Source: DASQJL01 sp036380835
GTDB taxonomy: Bacteria > Eisenbacteria > RBG-16-71-46 > SZUA-252
Assembly (NCBI GenBank): GCA_036380835.1
Contig: DASVDZ010000083.1
Span: 1 to 17,808, forward strand
Direction of reading: 5' to 3'
DNA length: 17,808 nt
Shown one piece after another: positions 1 to 5,778 of this stretch (within the stretch, counting starts at the first letter, position 1; every line of letters starts with the position of its first letter). The position numbers and the translations under genes were made by a program. The notes below the pieces were generated by a model. The model made no database searches and was not told the origin of the DNA. It was given only the letters and a program-made list of their open reading frames with translations.

Positions 1-832
1 CGGCGCGCGGCGTGAGCGTCGTGTCGACGAGGGCCACCTCGGCTAGATTCCCCGCGCGGGTCCGCTCGGCGTCGAGGCCGGTCAGGCGCCCGAGCTGCCG
101 CTCGGCGTCGTCGAGCGACGCGGCGGCGCGCACGCGATCGGCCTCGGCGCTCGCCAGCTCCGCCTCGACGCGCAGGAGCTCGACGCGGGCCGCCTTCCCC
201 GTGTCGAGGAGCCGCTGGACGCGATCCCGCTCCCCGCGAAGCGCGGCCAGGCGATGGTCGTGCGCCTCGAGCAGCTCCCGATCGCCGAGCACCGTGAGGT
301 ACGCCGCGACCGTCTGGGTGAGGAGCGATTGGCGGGCCTGGTCGAGCGACGCTTCGGATCCCTGCGAGGTTTCACGCGCGCTCCGGTATCGGTTCACGCG
401 CGCGCCGCCGTCGAACAGGGTGATCCCCGCGGTGAGCGAGGACTGGACCAGCGTCCGGTTGAAGGGAGGGAGCGTCGTGAGCGCGAAGCTGTGGATCGGC
501 GTGACCAGCGCGGGCTCCTCGAATCGGGTGGCGTCGCTCTGGATCGCGAGCGTCGGGAAGAAGGCGGCCGCCGCCTCCTTGGAAGCGGCCTTCGCCTCGT
601 CTCGGCGCGACTCCGCCGCCCGCACGGACGGGAACGTGCTCAGCGCGCGCGCCACGGCGGCCTGGAGCGAACGGGTCGAGTCGGAGCCCGCGGCCGTGGC
701 GGGCGCCGGGGCATCCGCCGTGGCGGCAGCGTTCGCGGCGTCGTTCGGGGCGTTCGCCGCGGCGGACCCCGGGGCGGCCAGCCAGCCGATGAGGAACGCA
801 GCCGTCACGGCGCCGCGCGTGAATCGGGTCAT
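1..832 (-). CDS. TolC-family outer-membrane efflux channel (3' end outside window)
   Basis: Outer-membrane channel subunit of a tripartite efflux or type I secretion system. The frame read from ATG 832 stays open for 277 codons to the window edge, so the C-terminal part is missing (family members are usually 400-500 residues). Residues 1-25 form a signal peptide (MTRFTRG then a hydrophobic stretch ending near GSAAA). An Ala/Pro-rich linker follows, then the family's amphipathic helices with ARALSTFPSVRAAESRRDEA, a strand region (FFPTLAI, then FNRTLVQSSLTAGITLFDGG), and long Ala/Arg/Glu-rich helices containing LLTQTVAAYLTVLGDRELL. GGGAGGA lies about 7 nt upstream of the ATG. The start overlaps the stop of the upstream tetR gene as ATGA, so the two are co-translated and probably under the same local repressor. 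A periplasmic adaptor and inner-membrane pump would be expected to the left. The family is clear; the substrate cannot be read. Confidence 0.9.
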   Translation of the reverse strand, partial: MTRFTRGAVTAAFLIGWLAAPGSAAANAPNDAANAAATADAPAPATAAGSDSTRSLQAAVARALSTFPSVRAAESRRDEAKAASKEAAAAFFPTLAIQSDATRFEEPALVTPIHSFALTTLPPFNRTLVQSSLTAGITLFDGGARVNRYRSARETSQGSEASLDQARQSLLTQTVAAYLTVLGDRELLEAHDHRLAALRGERDRVQRLLDTGKAARVELLRVEAELASAEADRVRAAASLDDAERQLGRLTGLDAERTRAGNLAEVALVDTTLTPRA

Positions 833-1503
833 TTCGGAGTCCTCCCTGGGCGCCGGCCCGGGGCGCGCCGCTTGGCGGCCGGCGCGGGCTCGGGTCCGGA
901 ATCGAGCAGCAACGATTCGTACAGAGGCCAGACGCGATCGAGATGGGCGGCGACGTCGAACTGTCCGCCGCTCAGGAGGCGGAGGAATCCGCCCGGTTGA
1001 ACCATGCCGAGGAAGAGGAGCGACGCCGTGTCGGGATCGATCCTCCGCCCGAGGAGGCCGCGCGCCTGTCCGTCGCGGACGACGTCCGCGATCGCGTCGA
1101 GGTAGCCCCGCACGAGGCGGTAGACGCGGGCGCGGCGCTCCGAGTGGGCGGCGATCGTCTCGTCGGAGAAGATGATGCGCGGAAGGGCGATGTTCTGCAT
1201 GAAGAATGCGAGATGGCGCTGGACGAGTCGCCGGAGGCGCTCGAGCGGGTCGTCGGTCTCGGCGCGCACGGCGGCCACGTTGCCCAGGAAGGTCTGCCTC
1301 AGGTGCTCGAGCGCGGCGTCGAGCACCTGGTCCTTCCCCGTGTAGTGGCGGTAGATCGCCGACGGGGTGAGCCCGACCCGGCGCGCGACCGCGGCAATGC
1401 TGAGACCGCGGAGCCCGTTCGCCGACATCACGTCGAGCGCGGCTTCCGCGATCTGCCTCCGGCGGAGTTCGGTGTCCTTCTTCTCGGCCCTCATGTGAAT
1501 CAT
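829..1503 (-). CDS. TetR/AcrR-family transcriptional repressor
   Basis: DNA-binding repressor, probably controlling itself and the efflux genes downstream. The N-terminal TetR domain is textbook: residues 14-33 helix 1 (RRRQIAEAALDVMSANG), then the helix-turn-helix around 34-53 (LSIAAVARRVGLTPSAIYRHY) followed by GKDQVLDAALEHL. The rest (about 65-205) is the helical ligand and dimer domain, and the tail is basic and Pro-rich (APGRRPGRTPK). Two in-frame ATGs are possible, at 1503 and 1494; neither has a visible Shine-Dalgarno, so translation may be leaderless. Both lie inside a perfect palindrome that I take as the operator. A third in-frame ATG at 1512 is followed at once by TGA. The stop overlaps the TolC start (ATGA). 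Adjacency to a TolC gene is the AcrR-like arrangement; the inducer is unknown. Confidence 0.93.
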   Translation of the reverse strand: MIHMRAEKKDTELRRRQIAEAALDVMSANGLRGLSIAAVARRVGLTPSAIYRHYTGKDQVLDAALEHLRQTFLGNVAAVRAETDDPLERLRRLVQRHLAFFMQNIALPRIIFSDETIAAHSERRARVYRLVRGYLDAIADVVRDGQARGLLGRRIDPDTASLLFLGMVQPGGFLRLLSGGQFDVAAHLDRVWPLYESLLLDSGPEPAPAAKRRAPGRRPGRTPK

Positions 1504-1510
1504 GATTCAC
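1495..1510. promoter_or_regulatory. Putative TetR operator O1 overlapping the tetR start
   Basis: GTGAAT-CATG-ATTCAC, a perfect inverted repeat that extends to 20 bp (1493-1512) when the flanking AT/AT is included. It covers both candidate ATG codons of the tetR gene. The half-site GTGAAT is identical in a second copy 52 bp away, centre to centre. Two-fold symmetric sites of about 16 bp beside the regulator's own gene are typical of TetR-family autoregulation. The binding assignment is inference; the symmetry is seen. Confidence 0.7.
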
Positions 1511-1546
1511 ATTATCGGCCAGAGATTCGGATCGATCCACCAAAAA

Positions 1547-1562
1547 GTGAATCTATATTCAC
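1547..1562. promoter_or_regulatory. Putative TetR operator O2 between tetR and lepB
   Basis: GTGAAT-CTAT-ATTCAC, the same half-sites and 4-bp spacer length as O1. The spacer with its flank contains TATAGA on the minus strand and TATATT on the plus strand, either of which could serve as a -10 element, so bound repressor would block the tetR promoter. The surroundings are AT-rich against a GC-rich genome. No convincing -35 is visible on either strand. Confidence 0.65.
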
Positions 1563-1655
1563 AATGGAACCAAAACGGCCCCTGGATCGATACTAGGGAA
1601 GAACGTCGATCGGTCGGGCGGGGCCCTTTCCGCCCATTCCCGGAGGAGAAACCCC

Positions 1656-2318
1656 GTGTCCGACAAGAAGAAGCGCCGTCCGGCCGCCCCCAGCCAGGGC
1701 GAGTCGCTCAAGGAATGGCTCAAGACCCTGGCCATCGTCCTGGCCGTCGTCATCACCTTCCGCGGCGTCGTCGCCCAGGCCTACCAGATCCCGACCGGCT
1801 CGATGGAGCGGACGCTCCTGGTCGGCGACTACCTCTACATCAACAAGATGCTCTACGGCTCCGAGATCGACATCGGATTCCAGGGGCACCGTTTCTTCTA
1901 CCACCGCTTCCCCGCCTTCCGGGAGCCGAAGCCGGGCGACATCATCGTCTTCCGGTACCCCGTCAATCCGCGCCAGGACTTCATCAAGCGGTGCGTGGCC
2001 GTGGGCGGCCAGACGGTCGAGATCCGGAACAAGGTGCTCTTCGTGGACGGGAAGCGCCAGGTCGAGCCCTACGCCGTGCACGACGACGCGCGGATCCTGC
2101 CACGGGAGGTCACCGTGCGCGACAACTTCGGGCCCATCACCGTCCCGAAGGGCTCGCTCTTCATGATGGGCGACAATCGCGACAACAGCCTCGACAGCCG
2201 CTTCTGGGGCCCGCTCAAGGAGGGGATGGTCAAGGGGAAGGCGATGTTCACGTACTTCTCCTGGGATCCGGACGGCCACACGATCCGGTTCAACCGGATG
2301 TTCCACGGCATCAGCTGA
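1656..2318 (+). CDS. lepB: Signal peptidase I
   Basis: Membrane-bound Ser/Lys protease that removes signal peptides from exported proteins. The start is GTG 1656, with GGAGGAG at 1642-1648. The 220-residue product has a basic, disordered N-terminus, one membrane segment (about 22-40, LKTLAIVLAVVITFRGVVAQ), then the family boxes: B with the nucleophile Ser49 (IPTGSMERTLLVGD), C/D with the general base Lys111 (DFIKRCVAVGG), and E (MGDNRDNSLDSRFWG, residues 171-185). Everything catalytic is intact and the length fits compact family members with a single N-terminal membrane anchor. It is divergent from tetR, and the 152-bp intergenic region carries operator O2, so the repressor may touch its promoter, although lepB itself is normally housekeeping. 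A 6-bp stem (2323-2328 with 2336-2341) follows the stop, without a U-tract. Confidence 0.97.
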   Translation: MSDKKKRRPAAPSQGESLKEWLKTLAIVLAVVITFRGVVAQAYQIPTGSMERTLLVGDYLYINKMLYGSEIDIGFQGHRFFYHRFPAFREPKPGDIIVFRYPVNPRQDFIKRCVAVGGQTVEIRNKVLFVDGKRQVEPYAVHDDARILPREVTVRDNFGPITVPKGSLFMMGDNRDNSLDSRFWGPLKEGMVKGKAMFTYFSWDPDGHTIRFNRMFHGIS

Positions 2319-2380
2319 GGCAGCCGCGCTCGCGTCGCGGCCCGTCCGCCGGCGCTGAGAGCGCAGAATCGGGACTGGAG

Positions 2381-2411
2381 CGAGGGGGTCATCGTGCCGA
2401 TGATTCCCTCG
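2381..2411 (+). promoter_or_regulatory. Long hairpin directly before the rlpA-like start codon
   Basis: The arms CGAGGGGGTCATCG (2381-2394) and CGATGATTCCCTCG (2398-2411) pair over 14 positions with a 3-nt TGC loop, including two adjacent G-U pairs in the RNA. The ATG of the downstream gene begins at 2413, one base after the hairpin. The only purine-rich, Shine-Dalgarno-like run (GAGGGGG) is in the 5' arm and would be hidden when the hairpin forms. It could be a translational switch, or an operator at the DNA level. There is no U-tract, so it is not an intrinsic terminator. Confidence 0.5.
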
Positions 2412-2412
2412 T

Positions 2413-2841
2413 ATGCTTTGGTCCCGGATATCACCGCGCATCTTCCTCGCTTGCCTTCTCTCGGTCGCGCCTCTCGGCTGCGCCGGGTCGGGCGGCGGCA
2501 TCGGGCCCGAGATCTCCGTGCCGGACCGGGCGTCGGCTTCGGGGGACGACGCCGAAGTGGGCTACGCCTCCTATTACGCCCACCGCTTCGACGGCCATCG
2601 GACCGCGTACGGCGAGCGGTACGACGAGCACGACTTCACGGCGGCGCACCCTTCCCTCCCCCCGGGTACGATGGTCCGCGTCACGAACCTCGAGAACGGG
2701 GAGAAGGTCGTGTTGCGCATCAACGACCGCGGCCCGTGGCGGAAGGACCGCGTGATCGACGTCTCCTACGCCGCGGCCCGGAAGCTTGGATTCGTCCGGG
2801 ACGGCGTGGCCAAGGTGCGGGTCGAGGTGGTGGAGCGATAG
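2413..2841 (+). CDS. RlpA-like septal-ring lipoprotein (double-psi beta-barrel)
   Basis: Short RlpA-family protein of 142 residues. The N-terminus is a lipoprotein-type signal (basic R5 and R9, hydrophobic 10-22, PLGC with Cys23 as the likely lipidated residue; Pro at -3 is unusual for a lipobox). A short linker is followed by the double-psi barrel from about residue 49: GYASYYAHRFDGHRTAYGERYD, HDFTAAHPSLPPGTMVRVTN, and INDRGPW with Asp105, the acidic residue conserved in lytic members. In characterised homologues the barrel cleaves peptidoglycan glycan strands lacking stem peptides at division sites. No SPOR domain is present, so septal targeting must come from elsewhere. The gene follows lepB after 94 nt and its start is next to the 2381-2411 hairpin. 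It ends 2 nt from the 3' end of a convergent tRNA gene. Confidence 0.88.
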   Translation: MLWSRISPRIFLACLLSVAPLGCAGSGGGIGPEISVPDRASASGDDAEVGYASYYAHRFDGHRTAYGERYDEHDFTAAHPSLPPGTMVRVTNLENGEKVVLRINDRGPWRKDRVIDVSYAAARKLGFVRDGVAKVRVEVVER

Positions 2842-2843
2842 GG

Positions 2844-2932
2844 TGGTGCCGGAGGGGGGAATCGAACCCCCACGGGGTTTAAGCCCCACCGGATTTTGAG
2901 TCCGGCGCGTCTGCCAATTTCACCACTCCGGC
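2844..2932 (-). tRNA. tRNA-Leu (anticodon CAA)
   Basis: The complement folds as a class II tRNA: acceptor GCCGGAG/CTCCGGC, D-arm with GGCAGAC, anticodon stem CCGGA/TCCGG around loop CTCAAAA (anticodon CAA, decoding UUG), a long variable arm closed by GGGG/CCCC, T-arm GGGGG-TTCGATT-CCCCC, discriminator A, and an encoded CCA at 2844-2846. The long variable arm and A73 fit leucine. It is convergent with the RlpA-like gene, with 2 nt between. Confidence 0.96.
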
Positions 2933-2959
2933 GAATCGGGTAACTCTTTGGCTTTCGTG

Positions 2960-2989
2960 ACGATATCAGGGCGGCGGCGAGTCGGTCAA
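2960..2989 (-). promoter_or_regulatory. Probable sigma-70 promoter of the tRNA-Leu gene
   Basis: On the minus strand TTGACC (2989-2984) and TATCGT (2965-2960) are separated by 18 bp. The -10 lies 28 bp from the mature tRNA 5' end. The -35 is one mismatch from consensus and the -10 two. Confidence 0.6.
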
Positions 2990-3021
2990 GGCGGGCGCCG
3001 GCCCGGGCATTTCAATTTCAA

Positions 3022-3051
3022 TTGACAATACAGCAACGACTTAGCTATAAT
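3022..3051 (+). promoter_or_regulatory. Consensus sigma-70 promoter of a small RNA gene
   Basis: TTGACA (3022-3027) and TATAAT (3046-3051) are both perfect consensus, with an 18-bp spacer and an AT-rich upstream run (TTTCAATTTCAA) resembling an UP element. Transcription should start near 3057-3059. This is the strongest promoter in the window and there is no protein gene downstream on this strand before the terminator at 3251. Confidence 0.85.
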
Positions 3052-3057
3052 GTCTCG

Positions 3058-3282
3058 CGTAATACGGAAGCTAGGTCCCCCCGTGGAACTTTTCAACGTT
3101 CCCAGCGTCTAATCATTTCGAACGCGGGTAGTGAAGTTCCCTGGGATTCACGTTCCCTAGACGGCTTGACCCGGCGGTTGCCGGTGGGTTGCCCAAGACC
3201 TCAACAGGTCGTTTAGGCACGGTTTAATCGGGGAACTTCCAATATTCGAGCGGCGGGCTTCCTCGGCCCGCCGTTCTCTTTT
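3058..3282 (+). ncRNA. Structured small RNA of about 225 nt, family not recognised
   Basis: An independent transcription unit: a perfect promoter in front, an intrinsic terminator behind, and no credible ORF between. The RNA can close on itself through GGAAG 3066-3070 with CTTCC 3236-3240, TCCCC 3076-3080 with GGGGA 3230-3234, and CCGTG 3081-3085 with CACGG 3218-3222. Inside are small hairpins: GGAAC/GTTCC (3085-3089/3098-3102, sharing base 3085 with the closing stem), GCGT/ACGC (3105-3108/3122-3125), GTGAA/TTCAC (3131-3135/3147-3151), CCGGC/GCCGG with loop GGTT (3171-3175/3180-3184), and GACCT/AGGTC with loop CAAC (3197-3201/3206-3210). The hexamer GTTCCC occurs three times. I see none of the signature sequences of tmRNA, RNase P RNA or SRP RNA. 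Length and closed ends would allow a 6S-like RNA, but the multi-hairpin interior is not the simple open-bubble rod. Function unknown. Confidence 0.7.
3251..3282 (+). terminator. Intrinsic terminator of the small RNA
   Basis: CGGCGGGC (3251-3258) pairs with GCCCGCCG (3266-3273), 8 bp around a 7-nt loop, followed by TTCTCTTTT (3274-3282). It ends 31 bp before the stop of the convergent phosphatase gene. On the opposite strand the stem is not followed by a T-run, so it serves only the plus strand. Confidence 0.85.
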
Positions 3283-3313
3283 CCCCCCGGCCTCCCCCGC
3301 CGCGGCCCCGCGG

Positions 3314-5080
3314 CTAGTCCCCCTTCGCCTTGACGGCGACGATCGTCACATCGTCGTCCTGCTCCCCATCCCGGAACGTCCGCGCGGCCTCCCAGATCCC
3401 CCGGACGATCGCCGGGGCGTCCTGCTCTCGCAGCGTCCGGATCACGTCCTTCAGGCGGTCGTCGCCGAAGAGCTCGCCGCTGTCGGTCATCGCCTCCGTC
3501 ACGCCGTCCGTGTAGAGCACCAGCACGTCGCCCGGACGCAGCTCGGCGACCCGCTCCTTGTACGTGGCGGCGTCGAACGTGCCCAGGAGGGGTCCGGTGG
3601 CGTCGAGCGTCTCGAAATTGCCCGTCGCGGCGCGGAGGAGAAAGCCCGGGTTGTGCCCGGCGTTCACGTACGTGAACCGCCGCTGCTCGGTGTCGAGGAC
3701 GCCGAAGAGCGCGGTCACGAAGCGGTCGGGCTCGATGCTCTCCCAGAGGAGGCGATTCACCTTGGTCATCGTCGTCCGGATCGCGTAGTTGTTCCGGATC
3801 TCCGCGATCAGGAACGCCCGGAAGGACGCCATGATCAGCGCCGCGGCGATCCCCTTCCCGGAAACGTCGCCCACGACGACGCCTAAGTGCTGGTCGGCGA
3901 TCCGCACGAAGTCGTAGTAGTCTCCCCCGACCCGGTCGGAGGAGAAGTTGGCGCCCGCCACGTCGAAGTGCGGCACCTCGGGTCGCCGGTCGGGGAGGAA
4001 CGAGCGCTGGATCCGCTGCCCGATCGTCACCTCCTCCTCGAGGCGGCGCTTCTCGAGCACCTCTTCGTGGAGCCGGGTACGCTCGATGGCGACGGCCGCC
4101 TGGGCGGCGAACGCCATCAGGAGGTCCAGATCCTCCGACTCGTACGCGTCGGGCTCGTCCGACTCGAGATTGAATCCGCCGATCACCTCGCTCCCGATCC
4201 GGATCGGCGCGACCATCTCGCTCCTCGTGTCCTCGCGCGCGTTCATGTAGCGCGGGTCGGTCTGGACGTCGGGCACGATCACGCCGCGGCCCGTCTTGAC
4301 GACCCAGCCGATGAGCCCTTTCCCAACCTTGAGCCGCACGGCGTCGTCGCGCGCCGGGTCGTAGCCGCGGATCGTCTGGCGGGTGATCCACTGGGTCCTC
4401 TTGTCGACGAGGTAGATGCCGGCCGCGTCGTAGCGCACCACCTGGTAGACGAGGTCGAGGATCTGCTCGAGCAGCCGTTCGGTCTCGAGGCTCCCCGAGA
4501 TCTTGGTCCCTAGCTCGAGGAGGAGCTGGTTCTGCACCTTCTCGCGCATCGCCTCGGCGTAGACCCGCGCGTTGCCGACGGCGATCGCGAGCTGGACGCC
4601 GAGGTCGCCGAGGAACGCGATCTCCTCCGGCGACGGGGGTGCCCCGCCCCCGAGCAGCACGACGACGCCTAGCGGATCGCTTCCGCGGCGGAGCGGGATC
4701 GTGACGACGCCGCCTAGCTGGCCGCGCGGCCGGCCGCCCCACTCGGCGGGAACGTAGGCGCCCTCGGGGATCTCCGCGTGGAACGCGGGCGCGTCGTCCG
4801 CCACCGCCTGCCCGGCGAGCCCCTGCCCCACCTGGATGCGCGGGCGCCGCCCCACGACCGGCGTGTTGCAGAGCGTCCACGGGTAGAGGAGCTCGGTCCG
4901 CGGATCGAGCACCCAGAGCGAGAACTCGGCGAAGCCGCCGGCCGCGAGGAAGAGCTCGCGCGCGCGCCGCGCGAGGGCGTCGCGCTTGAGGAGCGCCAGC
5001 TCCCGCGAGGCGCGGACGAGGAACCGGAGGCGCTCCTCCTCGGTCGCGACCCCGGTCTTCACGGCGGCTTGGTCGGTCAT
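3314..5080 (-). CDS. GAF-GAF-PP2C (RsbU/SpoIIE-type) serine phosphatase
   Basis: Signal-responsive Ser/Thr phosphatase of 588 residues. The first GAF-like domain is about 20-170 (QVGQGLAGQAVADDAP, GVVTIPLRRG). The second is about 185-335 and well conserved (KVGKGLIGWVVKTGRGVIVPDVQTDPRYM, SEMVAPIRIGSEVIGGFNLES). A short coiled segment (336-365, RRLEEEVTIGQRIQRSFLP) leads into the PP2C domain with all metal-binding motifs: VGGDYYDF (384-391), GDVSGKG (404-410), AGHNPG (474-479), YTDGVTEA (523-530) and DDDVTIV (575-581). Such proteins usually dephosphorylate an anti-sigma antagonist (STAS) in partner-switching pathways; no STAS or HATPase partner is in the window. ATG 5080 was chosen because it overlaps the stop of the upstream HExxH gene (ATGA). 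No Shine-Dalgarno is obvious, which fits coupling. The open frame continues far upstream, but that part is antiparallel nonsense. Confidence 0.94.
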   Translation of the reverse strand: MTDQAAVKTGVATEEERLRFLVRASRELALLKRDALARRARELFLAAGGFAEFSLWVLDPRTELLYPWTLCNTPVVGRRPRIQVGQGLAGQAVADDAPAFHAEIPEGAYVPAEWGGRPRGQLGGVVTIPLRRGSDPLGVVVLLGGGAPPSPEEIAFLGDLGVQLAIAVGNARVYAEAMREKVQNQLLLELGTKISGSLETERLLEQILDLVYQVVRYDAAGIYLVDKRTQWITRQTIRGYDPARDDAVRLKVGKGLIGWVVKTGRGVIVPDVQTDPRYMNAREDTRSEMVAPIRIGSEVIGGFNLESDEPDAYESEDLDLLMAFAAQAAVAIERTRLHEEVLEKRRLEEEVTIGQRIQRSFLPDRRPEVPHFDVAGANFSSDRVGGDYYDFVRIADQHLGVVVGDVSGKGIAAALIMASFRAFLIAEIRNNYAIRTTMTKVNRLLWESIEPDRFVTALFGVLDTEQRRFTYVNAGHNPGFLLRAATGNFETLDATGPLLGTFDAATYKERVAELRPGDVLVLYTDGVTEAMTDSGELFGDDRLKDVIRTLREQDAPAIVRGIWEAARTFRDGEQDDDVTIVAVKAKGD

Positions 5081-5778
5081 GCGGAGCGAGGGCGGCGGTG
5101 GGTGGCCCGCGCGGGGCGCGACGCCATCAGCTCCTCGAGGAAGGCGCGGAGCTCCGTCGGTCCCAGGTGATCGGCGGTCCAGAGGGCCGTGAAGACGCGC
5201 GCCCCGCGCGCCCTGAAGGAGGGCGCGTGCGCGAGCGTGCGCTCGTAGATGCGGCGCCGTTCGCGCCGCGTCATCGCCGGAAGCCCGCGGCGATGGAGTC
5301 TTCCGTCGATCCAGACGTTCCAGAGCTCGTTCAAGGCCTCCCGGTCCGCCTCGGTCGCGCCGGTGAAGTCGACCCCCGAGTCGTGGTCGTCCTTCAGGTG
5401 CGAGAGCTCGTGCAGGCATCCCTCGGCGAAGCTCCGCGCGGAGAACCACCGCGGCGGGAGCGGCGGCGGGCCGGCCCGCCGGCCCCACGTGCGGCTCCAC
5501 GCGCGGCGCCGCGCCCGCGTGACGAAGTTCCCGACCGCGAACGAGAGGCGGGCCGCCCGATGGTCGTGCGTGTTCCACTCGATGTACGCGTGGTCGTCGC
5601 GATTGGAGAGATCGACGTGCACCTGGACGTCGCGGACCACGTCGCCCAGGCCCAGCTCGCGCACGGCCTCGCGCAGCACCCGATCGGCCACGTCGCGGAG
5701 CGGAAAGTCGGCGGGCTGCCACCGGATCCGCGGCGTGGCCCCGGCGCCGGGATCGTCCGTCGAACGTCGAGCCGCCAT
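5077..5778 (-). CDS. Uncharacterised HExxH putative metallopeptidase
   Basis: Product of 233 residues with no signal peptide or membrane segment. The zinc motif is FAEGCLHELSHLKDDHD, with H123-E124-L125-S126-H127. About 20 residues on comes EADREALNELWNVWIDGRL, where E147 or E151 could be the third ligand and N154/D158 recall the second-helix signature of some gluzincin-like peptidases. The N-terminal half is an alpha/beta stretch with DVQVHVDLSNRDDHAYIEWN. The tail (SFRARGARVFTALWTADHLGPTELRAFLEEL) is helical. It starts within the stop of the upstream gene (TGATG) and ends within the start of the PP2C phosphatase (ATGA), so its dose is tied to the phosphatase. I do not recognise the family; peptidase activity is inferred from the motif alone. 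Confidence 0.75.
   Translation of the reverse strand: MAARRSTDDPGAGATPRIRWQPADFPLRDVADRVLREAVRELGLGDVVRDVQVHVDLSNRDDHAYIEWNTHDHRAARLSFAVGNFVTRARRRAWSRTWGRRAGPPPLPPRWFSARSFAEGCLHELSHLKDDHDSGVDFTGATEADREALNELWNVWIDGRLHRRGLPAMTRRERRRIYERTLAHAPSFRARGARVFTALWTADHLGPTELRAFLEELMASRPARATHRRPRSA

Noticed and set aside
2323..2341. Terminator after lepB
   Set aside because: GCCGCG/CGCGGC forms a 6-bp stem but has no T-tract, and rlpA follows closely on the same strand.
3022..3216. 64-codon plus-strand frame at the small RNA locus
   Set aside because: It would begin with the TTG of the -35 hexamer, upstream of the transcription start, and has no ribosome-binding site.
3058..3250. Riboswitch or attenuator leader
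   Set aside because: Nothing downstream on the plus strand could be controlled; the next genes are on the minus strand.
3251..3282. Terminator acting in both directions for the phosphatase gene
   Set aside because: On the minus strand the stem is followed by CTCGAATATTGG, which has no T-run.
3213..4880. 555-codon minus frame over the phosphatase
   Set aside because: The overlapping frame 3314-5080 carries all GAF and PP2C motifs; this one is Arg-rich noise.
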